From assembly GCF_008065115.1 (NCBI RefSeq), contig NZ_CP042913.1, positions 530,238 to 594,237 on the forward strand: a stretch of DNA of 64,000 bases, read 5' to 3'. Position numbers and translations under genes: made by a program. The DNA is from Bythopirellula goksoeyrii. GTDB taxonomy: Bacteria; Planctomycetota; Planctomycetia; Pirellulales; Lacipirellulaceae. How positions within the stretch are numbered: position 1 is the stretch's first letter; every line of letters starts with the position of its first letter. Under the pieces are notes generated by a model, which had not been told where the DNA came from, made no database searches, and saw only the letters and a list, made by a program, of their open reading frames with translations. This document shows, piece after piece, positions 15,650-24,643 of this stretch.

Positions 15650-16368
15650 CGCGACACGTCTTGCGGCTTTTTTGTATCAGACAAGAACTCCACTAATTCG
15701 AACTTTCGATACCAAACTTCGCTCCCATGGTCGGTAAGCATGATTTTGCCTTTCAGATTGTGTCCAAACTCCGGCAAGTCTGCGAATTTGCTGAATGAGA
15801 CTCGTTTTTTCCAATCCTCGCTACCCACAGTAGCTGACACAATGAGTCGTCCATTAAGCCAATGTTGGATCTGATTGTCTTTGACCACAATTCGGCTCTT
15901 ATTAAATTCACCGACTGGTAACAATTGCTTCTCGCTGTTCGGTTCGTAGAGGTCGTACAGCGAACCTGCACTGGTGCGCGGAGTTAGAAGCTTAGGATAA
16001 TTCAAGTCGTCGCAGATTTGATACTCGAAGCCGCGAGTATCCCCATCAAAATCTCGTACACGATACTTCAAGCCACTATTTCCACCCTTGGCTATTTTCC
16101 ATTCGAACGATAAATCAAAATTCTCGAATTCACGGACTGTAATTATATTGCCTACCCGTTGACCCTCTCTATGACTTTCATCCGGGTCAAGATGAATCAT
16201 ACCATCAACGACTTCCCATCCAGAAGTGATGGGGGAGCCATGGTTATACGTCCAACCCTCTAGGGTTTGTCCGTTGAAGATGGGGAGTTCGGCAGATTTT
16301 GACGACGCCGTCGAAAGAAGAGCAAAACTCACAAGCACCAAAAGTAACACTAGAATAGCTCGTAACAT
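15646..16368 (-). CDS. Secreted DUF1080 protein (3-keto-disaccharide hydrolase-type)
   Basis: A 240-residue secreted protein with signal peptide MLRAILVLLLVLVSFALLST. The DUF1080 domain fills the rest: LPIFNGQTLEGW, VVDGMIHLDPDE, FENFDLSFEWKIAKGGNSGLKYRV, GFEYQICDD and IMLTDHGSEVWYRKFELVEF are all in place. Family members include enzymes that cleave or act on 3-keto-glycosides. Length is normal for a single-domain member, unlike the extended protein at 6893-7948. It is the last gene of the unit 21865-15646, 32 bases behind the GntP permease gene, which links it to uptake of an acidic sugar product. Confidence 0.85.
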   Translation of the reverse strand: MLRAILVLLLVLVSFALLSTASSKSAELPIFNGQTLEGWTYNHGSPITSGWEVVDGMIHLDPDESHREGQRVGNIITVREFENFDLSFEWKIAKGGNSGLKYRVRDFDGDTRGFEYQICDDLNYPKLLTPRTSAGSLYDLYEPNSEKQLLPVGEFNKSRIVVKDNQIQHWLNGRLIVSATVGSEDWKKRVSFSKFADLPEFGHNLKGKIMLTDHGSEVWYRKFELVEFLSDTKKPQDVSR

Positions 16369-16400
16369 TCGTTTGAATCTCCTTATTCAAGCCACTTTCG

Positions 16401-17720
16401 CTAAATGAGGACAGCTTTCAAAATCGCTATCGTCACAATTCCTGCGAGCCCCTGGGCCAAAGTGGCGGCCGTATGGCACTTCAGTGCAGTATCAGTATTC
16501 ATATCTGAGAATTGTGAAACCACCCAAAAATAGCTGTCATTAAAATGAGACACGGTCATCGAACCAGCACCGATCGCTAGAACAACTAGGGCTTTGGCAT
16601 TCGGCGAAATAAGTCTCATTGGCTCCAACAGTGGCAACATTATTGCCGCGGTGGTAATGATAGCCACAGTCGAAGATCCTTGCGCCGATTTAAGTACGGC
16701 CGCAATGAGAAAAGGTAGAGCAATCCCCAAATGCCAATCTGCCATGCCCTGGGCAAAAGCGTCGGCAATGCCCGTGGCTCGCAAAATATTACCCAATGCC
16801 CCGCCGGCACCCGTGATAAGAATAATCGAACCGGCATTCTTCAATCCTTCAGATACCCAACGCAATGTAGTTTCTGGAGTATTTCGCCCGTTGAATCCAA
16901 TCACCAGCAATACTCCGGTGAGAAGAGCAACGACGGGATCGCCAATAAACTGCAAAACATCCCTAATTGACCCCTCGCCAAATGGGTAAGCTGGAGAATC
17001 CGCAAGGGATTTCAACGTGATGAGCAAGAGTGGAGCCAGAAGTGGGGTAAAAGATTTAAATGCACTCCCTTCATTCTTGCTCGGATTCTCTTCATGCACA
17101 TTAAGCGGGACGATGGAATATCTGGAAGCAACCAGAAGTGCCCAAAGTAGACCGGCTCCAGCCGTAGGAATTGATACAATTAGACCTAGTATCAACACAC
17201 GCCCGATATCCGCGCCCAAAGTTCCCGCGGCGGCCAAAGGACCCGGAGTGGGTGGTACGAAAACATGGGTTGTATACAACCCTGTTGAGAGGGCCACGGC
17301 CAAAACAGCTAGAGAAATGCCGGTTCTCCGACTCAAAGCCTTGTTAACTGTCGAGAGGATGACAAAGCCCGAGTCACAGAAAACGGGAATGGAGACGATA
17401 AACCCAGTAATGCTCATGGCCAAAGGTGACTTTTTCTCTCCCACCAACTTCATCACACTCGAAGCAATGGTATTCGCTCCTCCCGAATGTTCCAGGAAAG
17501 TGCCGATGATAGTTCCGCAAGCTATGACAATGCCGACACTTTTGAGCGTATTGCCAAATCCTTCACTGAGCTTCGAGAGAACAGTTGTGGACTCCAAATC
17601 TCCGAGAAACCCCATTAGAATTGCAGCCATGATAAGGGCAAGAAAGGGATGCACCTTCAATTTAGTCGTGGAAAAGACAACCAGAGCGATGACGAGCAAC
17701 AAATAGAGAAGATTTAGCAT
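16401..17720 (-). CDS. GntP family permease (gluconate-type:H+ symporter)
   Basis: A 439-residue inner-membrane protein with about 12-14 hydrophobic spans. GntP-family landmarks include GFGNTLKSVGIVIACGTIIGTFLEHSGGA, GFIVSIPVFCDSGFVIL, VPPTPGPLAAAG, ILITGAGGALGNILRATG, AQGSSTVAIITTAA and GAGSMTVSHFNDSYFWVVSQF. The family imports gluconate and related sugar acids, such as keto-gluconates, glycerate and, in some cases, uronate derivatives. Its place between an LRR membrane protein gene and a DUF1080 gene suggests that the operon releases a sugar acid outside and takes it up here. Confidence 0.92.
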   Translation of the reverse strand: MLNLLYLLLVIALVVFSTTKLKVHPFLALIMAAILMGFLGDLESTTVLSKLSEGFGNTLKSVGIVIACGTIIGTFLEHSGGANTIASSVMKLVGEKKSPLAMSITGFIVSIPVFCDSGFVILSTVNKALSRRTGISLAVLAVALSTGLYTTHVFVPPTPGPLAAAGTLGADIGRVLILGLIVSIPTAGAGLLWALLVASRYSIVPLNVHEENPSKNEGSAFKSFTPLLAPLLLITLKSLADSPAYPFGEGSIRDVLQFIGDPVVALLTGVLLVIGFNGRNTPETTLRWVSEGLKNAGSIILITGAGGALGNILRATGIADAFAQGMADWHLGIALPFLIAAVLKSAQGSSTVAIITTAAIMLPLLEPMRLISPNAKALVVLAIGAGSMTVSHFNDSYFWVVSQFSDMNTDTALKCHTAATLAQGLAGIVTIAILKAVLI

Positions 17721-17772
17721 GATATCAGTTTCGCCTTGTTATACACCATTTCTAGCCGATTACAGTCAGAGG

Positions 17773-19080
17773 CTAACGACTGATTTGGCATTTTGGAAGC
17801 GCCGTTTGGAGTTGTGCCGCACCTACATCAGTGATTTTTGTGCCACCTAATGAAAGGTGTCGCAGACCAGTTGCCTTACTCAAATAGGGTACCGCCTCGT
17901 CGGTTATATTGGTTCCGGAAAGCCCCAGAATTTGCAATGAGGTCAAGTCGCCGACGTGCTTCAACTGAGAATCGCCCAACTGCGTCCAATTCATGTCGAG
18001 TGATTTGACATACTTCAAGGAGGATAATTGCTTTCCTTCCAATTGAGTCAGTGGGTTTAATCCAAGTGTTAGATGATGCAGTTCTGTCAATTCGCCGAGA
18101 TATTCTAACGCGGGCCCTTGGATGTCATTCTCAGAAAGATCAAGATATTCAAGCTCTGAAAGTCCTTGTAGATGTTTTAATCCCTCACCGGTGAGATGAT
18201 TGTCTGACAAATCGAGTGATTTAAGGTGAATCAAGGGTGCTAAGTATTCTAGGCCGTCATCAGTAAATCTGTTTTCTGAAAGATTGAGACTCCGCAGGTT
18301 GGTCATACCTTGTAGTGCTTGCAACCCTGCATCATCAACCCAGTTGTCTCTTAGATCGAGTCTCTTTAGTTTATGTAAGTGGGCAATCTTGTGGAGCCCG
18401 ACTCCGCTAATTCGATTATTGTGCAAGTCAAGGATTACCAACTCAGGAAATGCTGCCAAGTGCTTCATGTCATCATCCCGGATATCGATATCGCCAGAAT
18501 GTGTAACATGCCTGACTGTGCGAAAGTAGTCCTCTCCTACTATCTGCCGAAGCCATTTAGGCGTTGGAGACCGAATTTCAGGCAAGTAGTTTCCTGTGGG
18601 ATCTAGCTGGTAATCAAAGCTGATGTGGAGATTGCGGTCAAGCAGTTCCTGCACCTTGCGCTGAGTCCTCATGCGGTGAGCTACAATTCCTAACCCAATC
18701 GCGCACAGAGTGGTCAGAATGAAGATCGTCCTTAGGCTGAAATACAATCGCCGAGGAATTCGGAATTTAATCCAGCTCAGCAAGCTTGACAAAGGCTCAC
18801 TCCACAACTCTTGAGTCTTCAGTGCGCAAACGAGCCCAACAATACCTCCCAACGCCATTGAAACGATCAATGGCCACGACCGACTTGTCATCAACAAGTG
18901 AGGCTGATTGAGATAGGCGCTGTAAATCGTGCCGGCGATTAGTCCACAGAAAATGCCCAGCGAATTACCAATCGCAACGGGACGACTTGTGGAGAGTTGA
19001 ATGGCAATTGTAAAAAGAGTCGCCAAAATTAGGGCCGCGACACCCAGTCCGGAGAGCATCGAGATTTGGGCACCGACCAT
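17773..19080 (-). CDS. Membrane-anchored leucine-rich repeat protein
   Basis: A 435-residue protein. The first 135 residues hold four hydrophobic spans (about 8-28, 37-57, 68-87 and 112-132) with a basic linker (KFRIPRRLYFSLR). From about residue 200 come roughly nine leucine-rich repeats of 23-24 residues: LVILDLHNNRISGVGLHKI, LKRLDLRDNWVDDAGLQAL, LRSLNLSENRFTDDGLEYL, LKSLDLSDNHLTGEGLKHL, LEYLDLSENDIQGPALEYL and so on, ending in the cap LRHLSLGGTKITDVGAAQL. The repeats resemble the cysteine-free 'DxGLxxL' type common in planctomycetes. Likely a binding scaffold; which side of the membrane it faces cannot be read. It lies between the nitrilase fusion and GntP genes. Confidence 0.85.
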   Translation of the reverse strand: MVGAQISMLSGLGVAALILATLFTIAIQLSTSRPVAIGNSLGIFCGLIAGTIYSAYLNQPHLLMTSRSWPLIVSMALGGIVGLVCALKTQELWSEPLSSLLSWIKFRIPRRLYFSLRTIFILTTLCAIGLGIVAHRMRTQRKVQELLDRNLHISFDYQLDPTGNYLPEIRSPTPKWLRQIVGEDYFRTVRHVTHSGDIDIRDDDMKHLAAFPELVILDLHNNRISGVGLHKIAHLHKLKRLDLRDNWVDDAGLQALQGMTNLRSLNLSENRFTDDGLEYLAPLIHLKSLDLSDNHLTGEGLKHLQGLSELEYLDLSENDIQGPALEYLGELTELHHLTLGLNPLTQLEGKQLSSLKYVKSLDMNWTQLGDSQLKHVGDLTSLQILGLSGTNITDEAVPYLSKATGLRHLSLGGTKITDVGAAQLQTALPKCQISR

Positions 19081-19126
19081 TAGAGGCCCTCTTTAAATCA
19101 TCACGCGAGGATCGTTCAACATTGCA

Positions 19127-21865
19127 CTATCTATCATTGCCTGTTGTGTCTTCAATTTCAACGAGACCATTACCTACCAAGGCGACGAGCTGCGGCACGT
19201 CGAAGTGCTTTAGTAGCCCAAAGCAGAATTGCTCGGGAGCATCCTCGATCTTGAGGTTCTGCTCAATGACCTCCCGCAATGATTTCCTTGAATGCCGGAG
19301 ACTGAGACCACTCGATAGCCCAGGTTCCACGGCAGTGGCAACGAGTGCGATCAAGCTGTTACGCGGACCCTCGGCAACGATCTGTGGAGCCTGTCCATCC
19401 GAGGAATCTTTGGCCCACCTAGTAACCGCAGCCAACTGTGCTGCTTGAATTCCCAAGGGACGTTCACCAACTGTCGCGATCATAAATAGTAACACGTCAT
19501 CGTGGGACTTGGGACTGCTGCCAGGGTCCGCTTCACCAAATCCCAAGAGGTCGACTGCAATGACTCGCTTTCCGTCGGCAAGCAATCGCTCCACGTCGCT
19601 TATCATCGAATCCTTACCCCAATCGCTGATTAGGATATGCGTACCATTCGAGTTGCCAACAGGCCAAAACTCGACGACGGGCAAGGTCCACCCGTCCCCA
19701 CTTTGTATACGCCAGCGAGAAATGGCTATGTCATCTGACTCTGTTTGATCGACAATCGCAGGCTCCAAATCGTATTCAGGTTGTTGAATGATTTCCCTCA
19801 ACTTATTTCGTTGTTCTTCAGCGGAAGATTCTTCCAGTTGCCTGGGAAGCGACTGACTGATTTGCTCAGCCAAATCATGCAAAGTCATGTTGTTCGGTGG
19901 CATCGGAACCGCCAGTTCTTCTTCTGTTTTGATCTCCGCATCATCGATCGCCAGTTCCACTGGTTCAAATTCTACATCATTACACAACCAATGTTGCTGC
20001 AGTAACCGATAAAGCGACTCGCGATTGTCTTGATCGAAGTTGTGCGTGCCGGGGTCCTCATTGATATGTATCTGAAAGTTGTCAGCGACGCTGCAGAGAC
20101 TGTAGAAATTTTCGCCCACGGTCTCCAATCGGTCCAATATCAGAGACGGAATAAAGCAACAGTCGTCCTCGGCGTTGTAAGTCAACAACAGCGGACGAGG
20201 GGCGACCATGGCAGTGAGATGTGTGTAGTCGGCTATGCTACACAGGTCAGAGGGTATCTGTTCCGCGTCACCAATATTGTTGTCACCACTGATTCGTTCG
20301 TGAATGCTGCAATAGCCTGCCACCGGATTGGCAAGCGTGATCCGCGTGTCGAGTGCAGCAAGCCAAATCGATTGCCATCCACCTCCCGATAAACCAGCCA
20401 CGCCCACACGCTTAGGGTCGGCATGTTCATGGGTAAGAGCCACGTCGAGTCCTCGGGTAAGGGCGAGAACGAACGGTGCCACGCCACTTGTGCCGCAGAG
20501 GTCTAGTTGCACCAGCCGATTGTGTTTGTTGTCATCATCATGCAATTGGCCCATGTCGATGAATTCCAGGTTGTAGGCCAAGATCCCGCGCCGCGCCAGG
20601 TTAATGCAGCGTCGCTGCTTGTAAGGCATTGCCTTTCCACCTCGATGGTGACCGTTGGGATTGATCATGACTGGCATGTTACCAGTTAATGTTTTTGGCT
20701 CATAAAGCAGGCCAGGAATCCAGAACCCCGGTAGGGCTTCATAGCGAAACTTCTTGATTCGATAACCGTTGCCTTCGTTGATTGTGTCGAACCACTCGAC
20801 TTTGGTTTCCGCGTCACGCCAGTCGACAGCTTCACCTTGAAAAACAACTTTGTCGAGGAATTCCTCGCGCAGGCGGGCAGCTTCCTTGAGCCACTCTTTC
20901 TGGGAATTTGGAATTTTGAGAGAAGGGATCCGGGCAGCAACATATGAGCGAACTTCTTCCTTTGACTGACCATTCGAGAGCAACGGCTGACTGAGGGCTT
21001 TTGATACGGTGCTTGCGTGCCAGTTGCCATCCGATCGCTGCAAATCGAAATAAAACACACCACTGGAATCCTCAGCTGTTCCAACCTCGTGCTTCTTCAA
21101 CTTCAGTTCGTCGCCGAGTAGCACTCGCTGAGCAATCTCTCCCTCAGGAGTCGTAACGAGGAACTCAGCAGGATGGGTGAAAATGATGTACTTACCATTC
21201 TCCTGGGACCGTCGCTGTAAAATGTGGTCATTCTTTTCGGGTCCATACATCCCTCCTGAAGGACAGATCAACAAGTCTGCACCCCGCGAACAGAATTGTT
21301 TTACTATGTCTTCATTGCGACGGTCGGCGCAGATCATAATTCCCAGTTTTCCGAAAGGGGTGTCGATGACGGAGGACTCCTTGCCTTGGGTAATACGAAC
21401 CGACTCGTGATCTAGCTTTTGTTTGTGGTACTTTCCGAGCAACTCACCTTCAGGATTGAGCACAATTGCAGAATTATAGATAAGATCTGCATCGCGCTCC
21501 AAAATGCCCGCAATCAAATGGATATCAAGTTCATCTGCCAACTTCCGCAGTTTCTCATAGTATTCTCCGCCAGGAATCAGTTCACCAAGCGACTGAAACT
21601 CTTCCAGCGGGATCTCTTTATCTTCGATCGAGTAACCGTCCAAGAAACATTCGGTTGTGCAGACGACATCCGCTCCGTCGGCTGCTGCGGAACGGACTAA
21701 TGGTTCAAAGCGGGAATAGTTGGCTTCGCGATCGCCACGAATCCACTTCAGGACGATTCCCGCAACCCGCAGTTGATTGGAAGGCGACTCGTCTGCTAAG
21801 AGTTGCTGGGTGGGCGGTATGATCATCGCCCCCAGCAGGAGAGATCTCACGATTTTTTTCATCAC
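19127..21865 (-). CDS. Secreted fusion: carbon-nitrogen hydrolase plus alpha/beta-hydrolase domains
   Basis: A 912-residue protein with a leader (MMKKIVRSLLLGAMIIPPTQQLLA). Residues about 30-300 are a nitrilase-superfamily domain with the full Glu-Lys-Cys triad: E72 in CTTECF, K148 in KYHKQKL, C179 in IMICADRR. Residues about 350-650 are an alpha/beta hydrolase of the acetyl-xylan-esterase-like type: a YEPKTLTGNMPVMINPNGHH region, the nucleophile elbow GLSGGGW (S493) and a terminal GTHNFD histidine. The last 200 residues (WTLPVVEFWPVGNSNGTHILISDWG) look like a degenerate second alpha/beta hydrolase. Nitrilase-family enzymes hydrolyse amides or nitriles; the esterase half removes acyl groups. 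First gene of the operon leading to LRR, GntP and DUF1080. Confidence 0.82.
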   Translation of the reverse strand: MMKKIVRSLLLGAMIIPPTQQLLADESPSNQLRVAGIVLKWIRGDREANYSRFEPLVRSAAADGADVVCTTECFLDGYSIEDKEIPLEEFQSLGELIPGGEYYEKLRKLADELDIHLIAGILERDADLIYNSAIVLNPEGELLGKYHKQKLDHESVRITQGKESSVIDTPFGKLGIMICADRRNEDIVKQFCSRGADLLICPSGGMYGPEKNDHILQRRSQENGKYIIFTHPAEFLVTTPEGEIAQRVLLGDELKLKKHEVGTAEDSSGVFYFDLQRSDGNWHASTVSKALSQPLLSNGQSKEEVRSYVAARIPSLKIPNSQKEWLKEAARLREEFLDKVVFQGEAVDWRDAETKVEWFDTINEGNGYRIKKFRYEALPGFWIPGLLYEPKTLTGNMPVMINPNGHHRGGKAMPYKQRRCINLARRGILAYNLEFIDMGQLHDDDNKHNRLVQLDLCGTSGVAPFVLALTRGLDVALTHEHADPKRVGVAGLSGGGWQSIWLAALDTRITLANPVAGYCSIHERISGDNNIGDAEQIPSDLCSIADYTHLTAMVAPRPLLLTYNAEDDCCFIPSLILDRLETVGENFYSLCSVADNFQIHINEDPGTHNFDQDNRESLYRLLQQHWLCNDVEFEPVELAIDDAEIKTEEELAVPMPPNNMTLHDLAEQISQSLPRQLEESSAEEQRNKLREIIQQPEYDLEPAIVDQTESDDIAISRWRIQSGDGWTLPVVEFWPVGNSNGTHILISDWGKDSMISDVERLLADGKRVIAVDLLGFGEADPGSSPKSHDDVLLFMIATVGERPLGIQAAQLAAVTRWAKDSSDGQAPQIVAEGPRNSLIALVATAVEPGLSSGLSLRHSRKSLREVIEQNLKIEDAPEQFCFGLLKHFDVPQLVALVGNGLVEIEDTTGNDR

Positions 21866-22112
21866 CGCTCCAAATGTGCGGTGAAAGTATTTGCCGACAT
21901 AGCGACCTCCATTTGGACTACATTGTTTTTCTCAATAGCAAGTAGAAGTAATGAATAGAATAGTCTCCCCAGAAATCAATGTAGTCCAATTGCATGATTT
22001 CAACCAGAATGTTGGAGCATGTTTAGATTTGCAAAACAAGAAACGGTCACTTGGCAATTCTCGCGAATCAACTGCTATTCTGAACTGTTTGAATCGCAAT
22101 TTGGAAGTATCG

Positions 22113-22140
22113 TTGCCACATTATCTGAAGAGGATATACT
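22113..22140 (+). promoter_or_regulatory. Sigma-70-type promoter of the DUF1559 gene
   Basis: TTGCCA (22113-22118) and TATACT (22135-22140) are separated by 16 bases, and each box differs from consensus at one position. Transcription would start near 22147, about 53 bases before ATG 22200. This is the best promoter-like sequence seen in the window and it argues against the longer reading frame that begins at 21951. The rest of 21866-22199 holds nothing else that I can identify. Confidence 0.6.
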
Positions 22141-22199
22141 TACCGTTCCAGCCTAGCGGGTTTTCCAAACTTGCTTCGATCATCCCCGAGGTATCAATC

Positions 22200-23114
22200 A
22201 TGTATCGCAGATCCAGTCGACTGTTTGGTTTTACCTTAGTAGAACTCTTGGTTGTAATTGCGATTATCGGTGTACTGGTTGCGTTGTTGCTACCTGCGAT
22301 TCAAGCGGCTCGAGAATCAGCCCGCCGCAATCAATGCACCAACAATCTTAAGCAAATTGCGCTTGCTACACAGATGTATCACGATACCCAGAAGCAGTTT
22401 CCTGCTGGTCGAATTGGAACGGACGAATTTACTACTTCTTGGGCGTTTCAACTATTACATTATTTGGAAGGTGGCAATATCTACCAGACCTGGAAGCGGA
22501 ATGTGCCGCCTTTTGACGTCGAAAATTCGTTGGCCATGCGCACGCCAGTGGAAACCTATACCTGTCCCAGCCGTCGAACACCAGCGGCAGACCGCGACTT
22601 TGTGGATGGATCGGTTCCCGCGTTGCTTGCGAAAGGGGTTGGAGCCGGTGGCGACTACGCGGCTAATGCGGGACGCGATACAGTAGAATATGGTGTCGAC
22701 AACCAGCAAAAACCTCTCCCCTCGATCGACGAAACCGTCGCTGGACCAATCTTTACCTTTTCGAGAGTAGGAGATCGACAGGTCCAGGATGGATTGAGTA
22801 ATACCATCGCCGAAGGCGAGCGGCACATTCCCCCTGAGCAAGAAAACCCTCCGGGTGGGATTCAGCAGCTCGGCCAAGGTGACACCGCATTTTTCTCGGG
22901 AGATATCCCTCACACGATTCTGCGCAGCAGCAAGGAAGGTATTGCTGAGGGTCCACAGGACTATTCGCGAACAAAATTCGGAAGCGAACACAGCGGCATA
23001 AGTCAATTCGCATTCTTAGACGGCCATGTGAAGGCTATCGCGAATACGATTGATATAATCACTTTTCAACTAATGACTTCTATTGGCGATGGTCAAGTGA
23101 TTTCCTCAGAATAA
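22200..23114 (+). CDS. DUF1559 pilin-like (type II secretion pseudopilin-like) protein
   Basis: A 304-residue planctomycete protein with a prepilin signal: basic MYRRSSRL, then G/FTLVELL and the long hydrophobic helix [22 protein letters not shown]. The prepilin peptidase should cut before the Phe of GFTLVELL. The body has the usual DUF1559 features: [19 protein letters not shown] near the start, [11 protein letters not shown] in the middle and the C-terminal [19 protein letters not shown]. Such proteins are presumed to build surface or cell-envelope fibres, but their function is unknown. ATG 22200 has a GAGG site eight bases upstream and a good promoter behind it. It precedes the sulfatase gene by 71 bases and may be co-transcribed. 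Confidence 0.92.
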   Translation: MYRRSSRLFGFTLVELLVVIAIIGVLVALLLPAIQAARESARRNQCTNNLKQIALATQMYHDTQKQFPAGRIGTDEFTTSWAFQLLHYLEGGNIYQTWKRNVPPFDVENSLAMRTPVETYTCPSRRTPAADRDFVDGSVPALLAKGVGAGGDYAANAGRDTVEYGVDNQQKPLPSIDETVAGPIFTFSRVGDRQVQDGLSNTIAEGERHIPPEQENPPGGIQQLGQGDTAFFSGDIPHTILRSSKEGIAEGPQDYSRTKFGSEHSGISQFAFLDGHVKAIANTIDIITFQLMTSIGDGQVISSE

Positions 23115-23185
23115 CTGCGAGGAATTCTCATTCGTCCGATCTTTTTCTTTGATTTACTATTCTTTTCCTATAAGCGAGAGCAAGC

Positions 23186-24643
23186 ATGTTCAGAACCAAA
23201 GCCGGTCTCCCAATGCTATGGGTATTGATGCCATTCCTCTTATCGCTGAACTTCGGTGCATGTCAGTTAGTGCTTGCAACTGTTCCGCCTCGCCCGAATG
23301 TTCTGTTCATTGTCACCGACGACATGAACAACGACCTCGGTTGCTACGGGAATCCTCGTGTGCATAGTCCGAATATTGATGAGTTAGCCAAACGGGGAAT
23401 GCAATTCGATCGTGCCTACTGTCAGGTCACAGTTTGCAATCCCTCGCGCGTTTCCATGCTAAGTGGGCTCAGACCAGACAAGACACAGGTCTACACTTTG
23501 ACGGAGGAGACACGCTCGCATTTGGGGGACTGGGTGATGCTACCGGAGTATTTTCGCAAGCAGGGCTATTTCACTGCTCAGATCGGCAAGATCTATCACA
23601 CCGATGACGGCTTCGAAGATCCTCGCTCGTGGGATGTTGAGATTCGCGAGTTTGGCAAACGGCCTCCAGAAGAGGAGATTATTGCAGGAGCCGATCCCGA
23701 CGGCCCAGGGGAACACACGAATGATTGGTCCGTACTTAAGACTCCTGACGAGGAGACTCCCGACGGTATCGTCGCCCGCAAGGCAGTTGAGATCATGGAG
23801 GATGCCGTTAATCGTGAGGAACCATTTTTCCTTGGTGTCGGCTTTCGGCGTCCCCACGCTCCTTTTGCGGCTCCTAAAGAGTATTTTGACATGTATCCTC
23901 CTGATACGATCGACCTGCCGCCTTCTGTGCCAGACGGTTACTATGAGAACTTGCCTGAAGCGGCAATCAATTATCCAGCACCAGAGAAACCTCTCTCTGA
24001 AAAGGAACAGCGCGAACTGATTGCCGCCTATTATGCTTGCAATACCTTCGTCGATGCTCAGGTAGGGGTCTTAATCGATGCTGTGGACCGTCTTGGAATC
24101 GCAGATAATACGGTGATCGTATTCCTCAGCGATCACGGCTATCACCTCGGTGACCACGGCGGATTTTGGCATAAGATGTCGCTCTTTGAAGAATCTGACC
24201 GAGTACCTTTGATTATCTATGCACCCGGAATGAAGGCTGCGGGGCAGAGTACTGAACAACTGGTCGAATTGATTGACTTGTATCCCACCTTAGTTGCATT
24301 GACAGGATTGTCAGAACGCGAGAATCTCGATGGGATCAACTTAACCGAAGTGCTGAATAATCCCGAAGAGCCTACGAAACCGGCAGCCTTTACCGTCGTT
24401 TCCCGGAGTGAGAATCCCGCAGCCGATCACGCCAAGAATATGGATTACCTAGGACGCTCGGTGCGTACTGACCGCTGGCGCTATACAGAATGGGACGGTG
24501 GCAAGCGGGGGATCGAATTATACGACCACCAGAACGACCCTCGGGAACTAAAAAACCTAGCTGATGATCCCAAGCTGGCTGACACACGTTCGCAGTTAAA
24601 GAATCTCTTGAAATCCTCTCACTCCCTTAGGAAAACGCCATGA
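23186..24643 (+). CDS. Secreted sulfatase, iduronate-2-sulfatase-like
   Basis: A 485-residue exported type I sulfatase that should remove sulfate esters from a glycan. The formylglycine motif is CNPSR with Cys at about 84. The first metal-ligand pair is VTDDMN (about 44-46), GKIYH carries the sulfate-binding Lys and His, and LSDHGYHLGDHG holds the second metal-ligand pair. Insertion patterns and GKxxH resemble the iduronate-2-sulfatase type (S1_7-like by memory; subfamily not verified). N-terminal signal MLWVLMPFLLSLNFGACQL could be cut at a lipobox-like site (FGAC). Its last four bases (ATGA) overlap the start of the PhoD-like gene, a sign of coupled translation. Confidence 0.92.
   Translation: MFRTKAGLPMLWVLMPFLLSLNFGACQLVLATVPPRPNVLFIVTDDMNNDLGCYGNPRVHSPNIDELAKRGMQFDRAYCQVTVCNPSRVSMLSGLRPDKTQVYTLTEETRSHLGDWVMLPEYFRKQGYFTAQIGKIYHTDDGFEDPRSWDVEIREFGKRPPEEEIIAGADPDGPGEHTNDWSVLKTPDEETPDGIVARKAVEIMEDAVNREEPFFLGVGFRRPHAPFAAPKEYFDMYPPDTIDLPPSVPDGYYENLPEAAINYPAPEKPLSEKEQRELIAAYYACNTFVDAQVGVLIDAVDRLGIADNTVIVFLSDHGYHLGDHGGFWHKMSLFEESDRVPLIIYAPGMKAAGQSTEQLVELIDLYPTLVALTGLSERENLDGINLTEVLNNPEEPTKPAAFTVVSRSENPAADHAKNMDYLGRSVRTDRWRYTEWDGGKRGIELYDHQNDPRELKNLADDPKLADTRSQLKNLLKSSHSLRKTP

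Noticed and set aside
17017..17706. Rightward 229-codon open frame
   Set aside because: Antisense to the GntP gene; codon-strand shadow.
21951..22199. Extended start of the DUF1559 gene
   Set aside because: A near-consensus promoter lies at 22113-22140, inside that extension, and the prepilin leader begins at ATG 22200.
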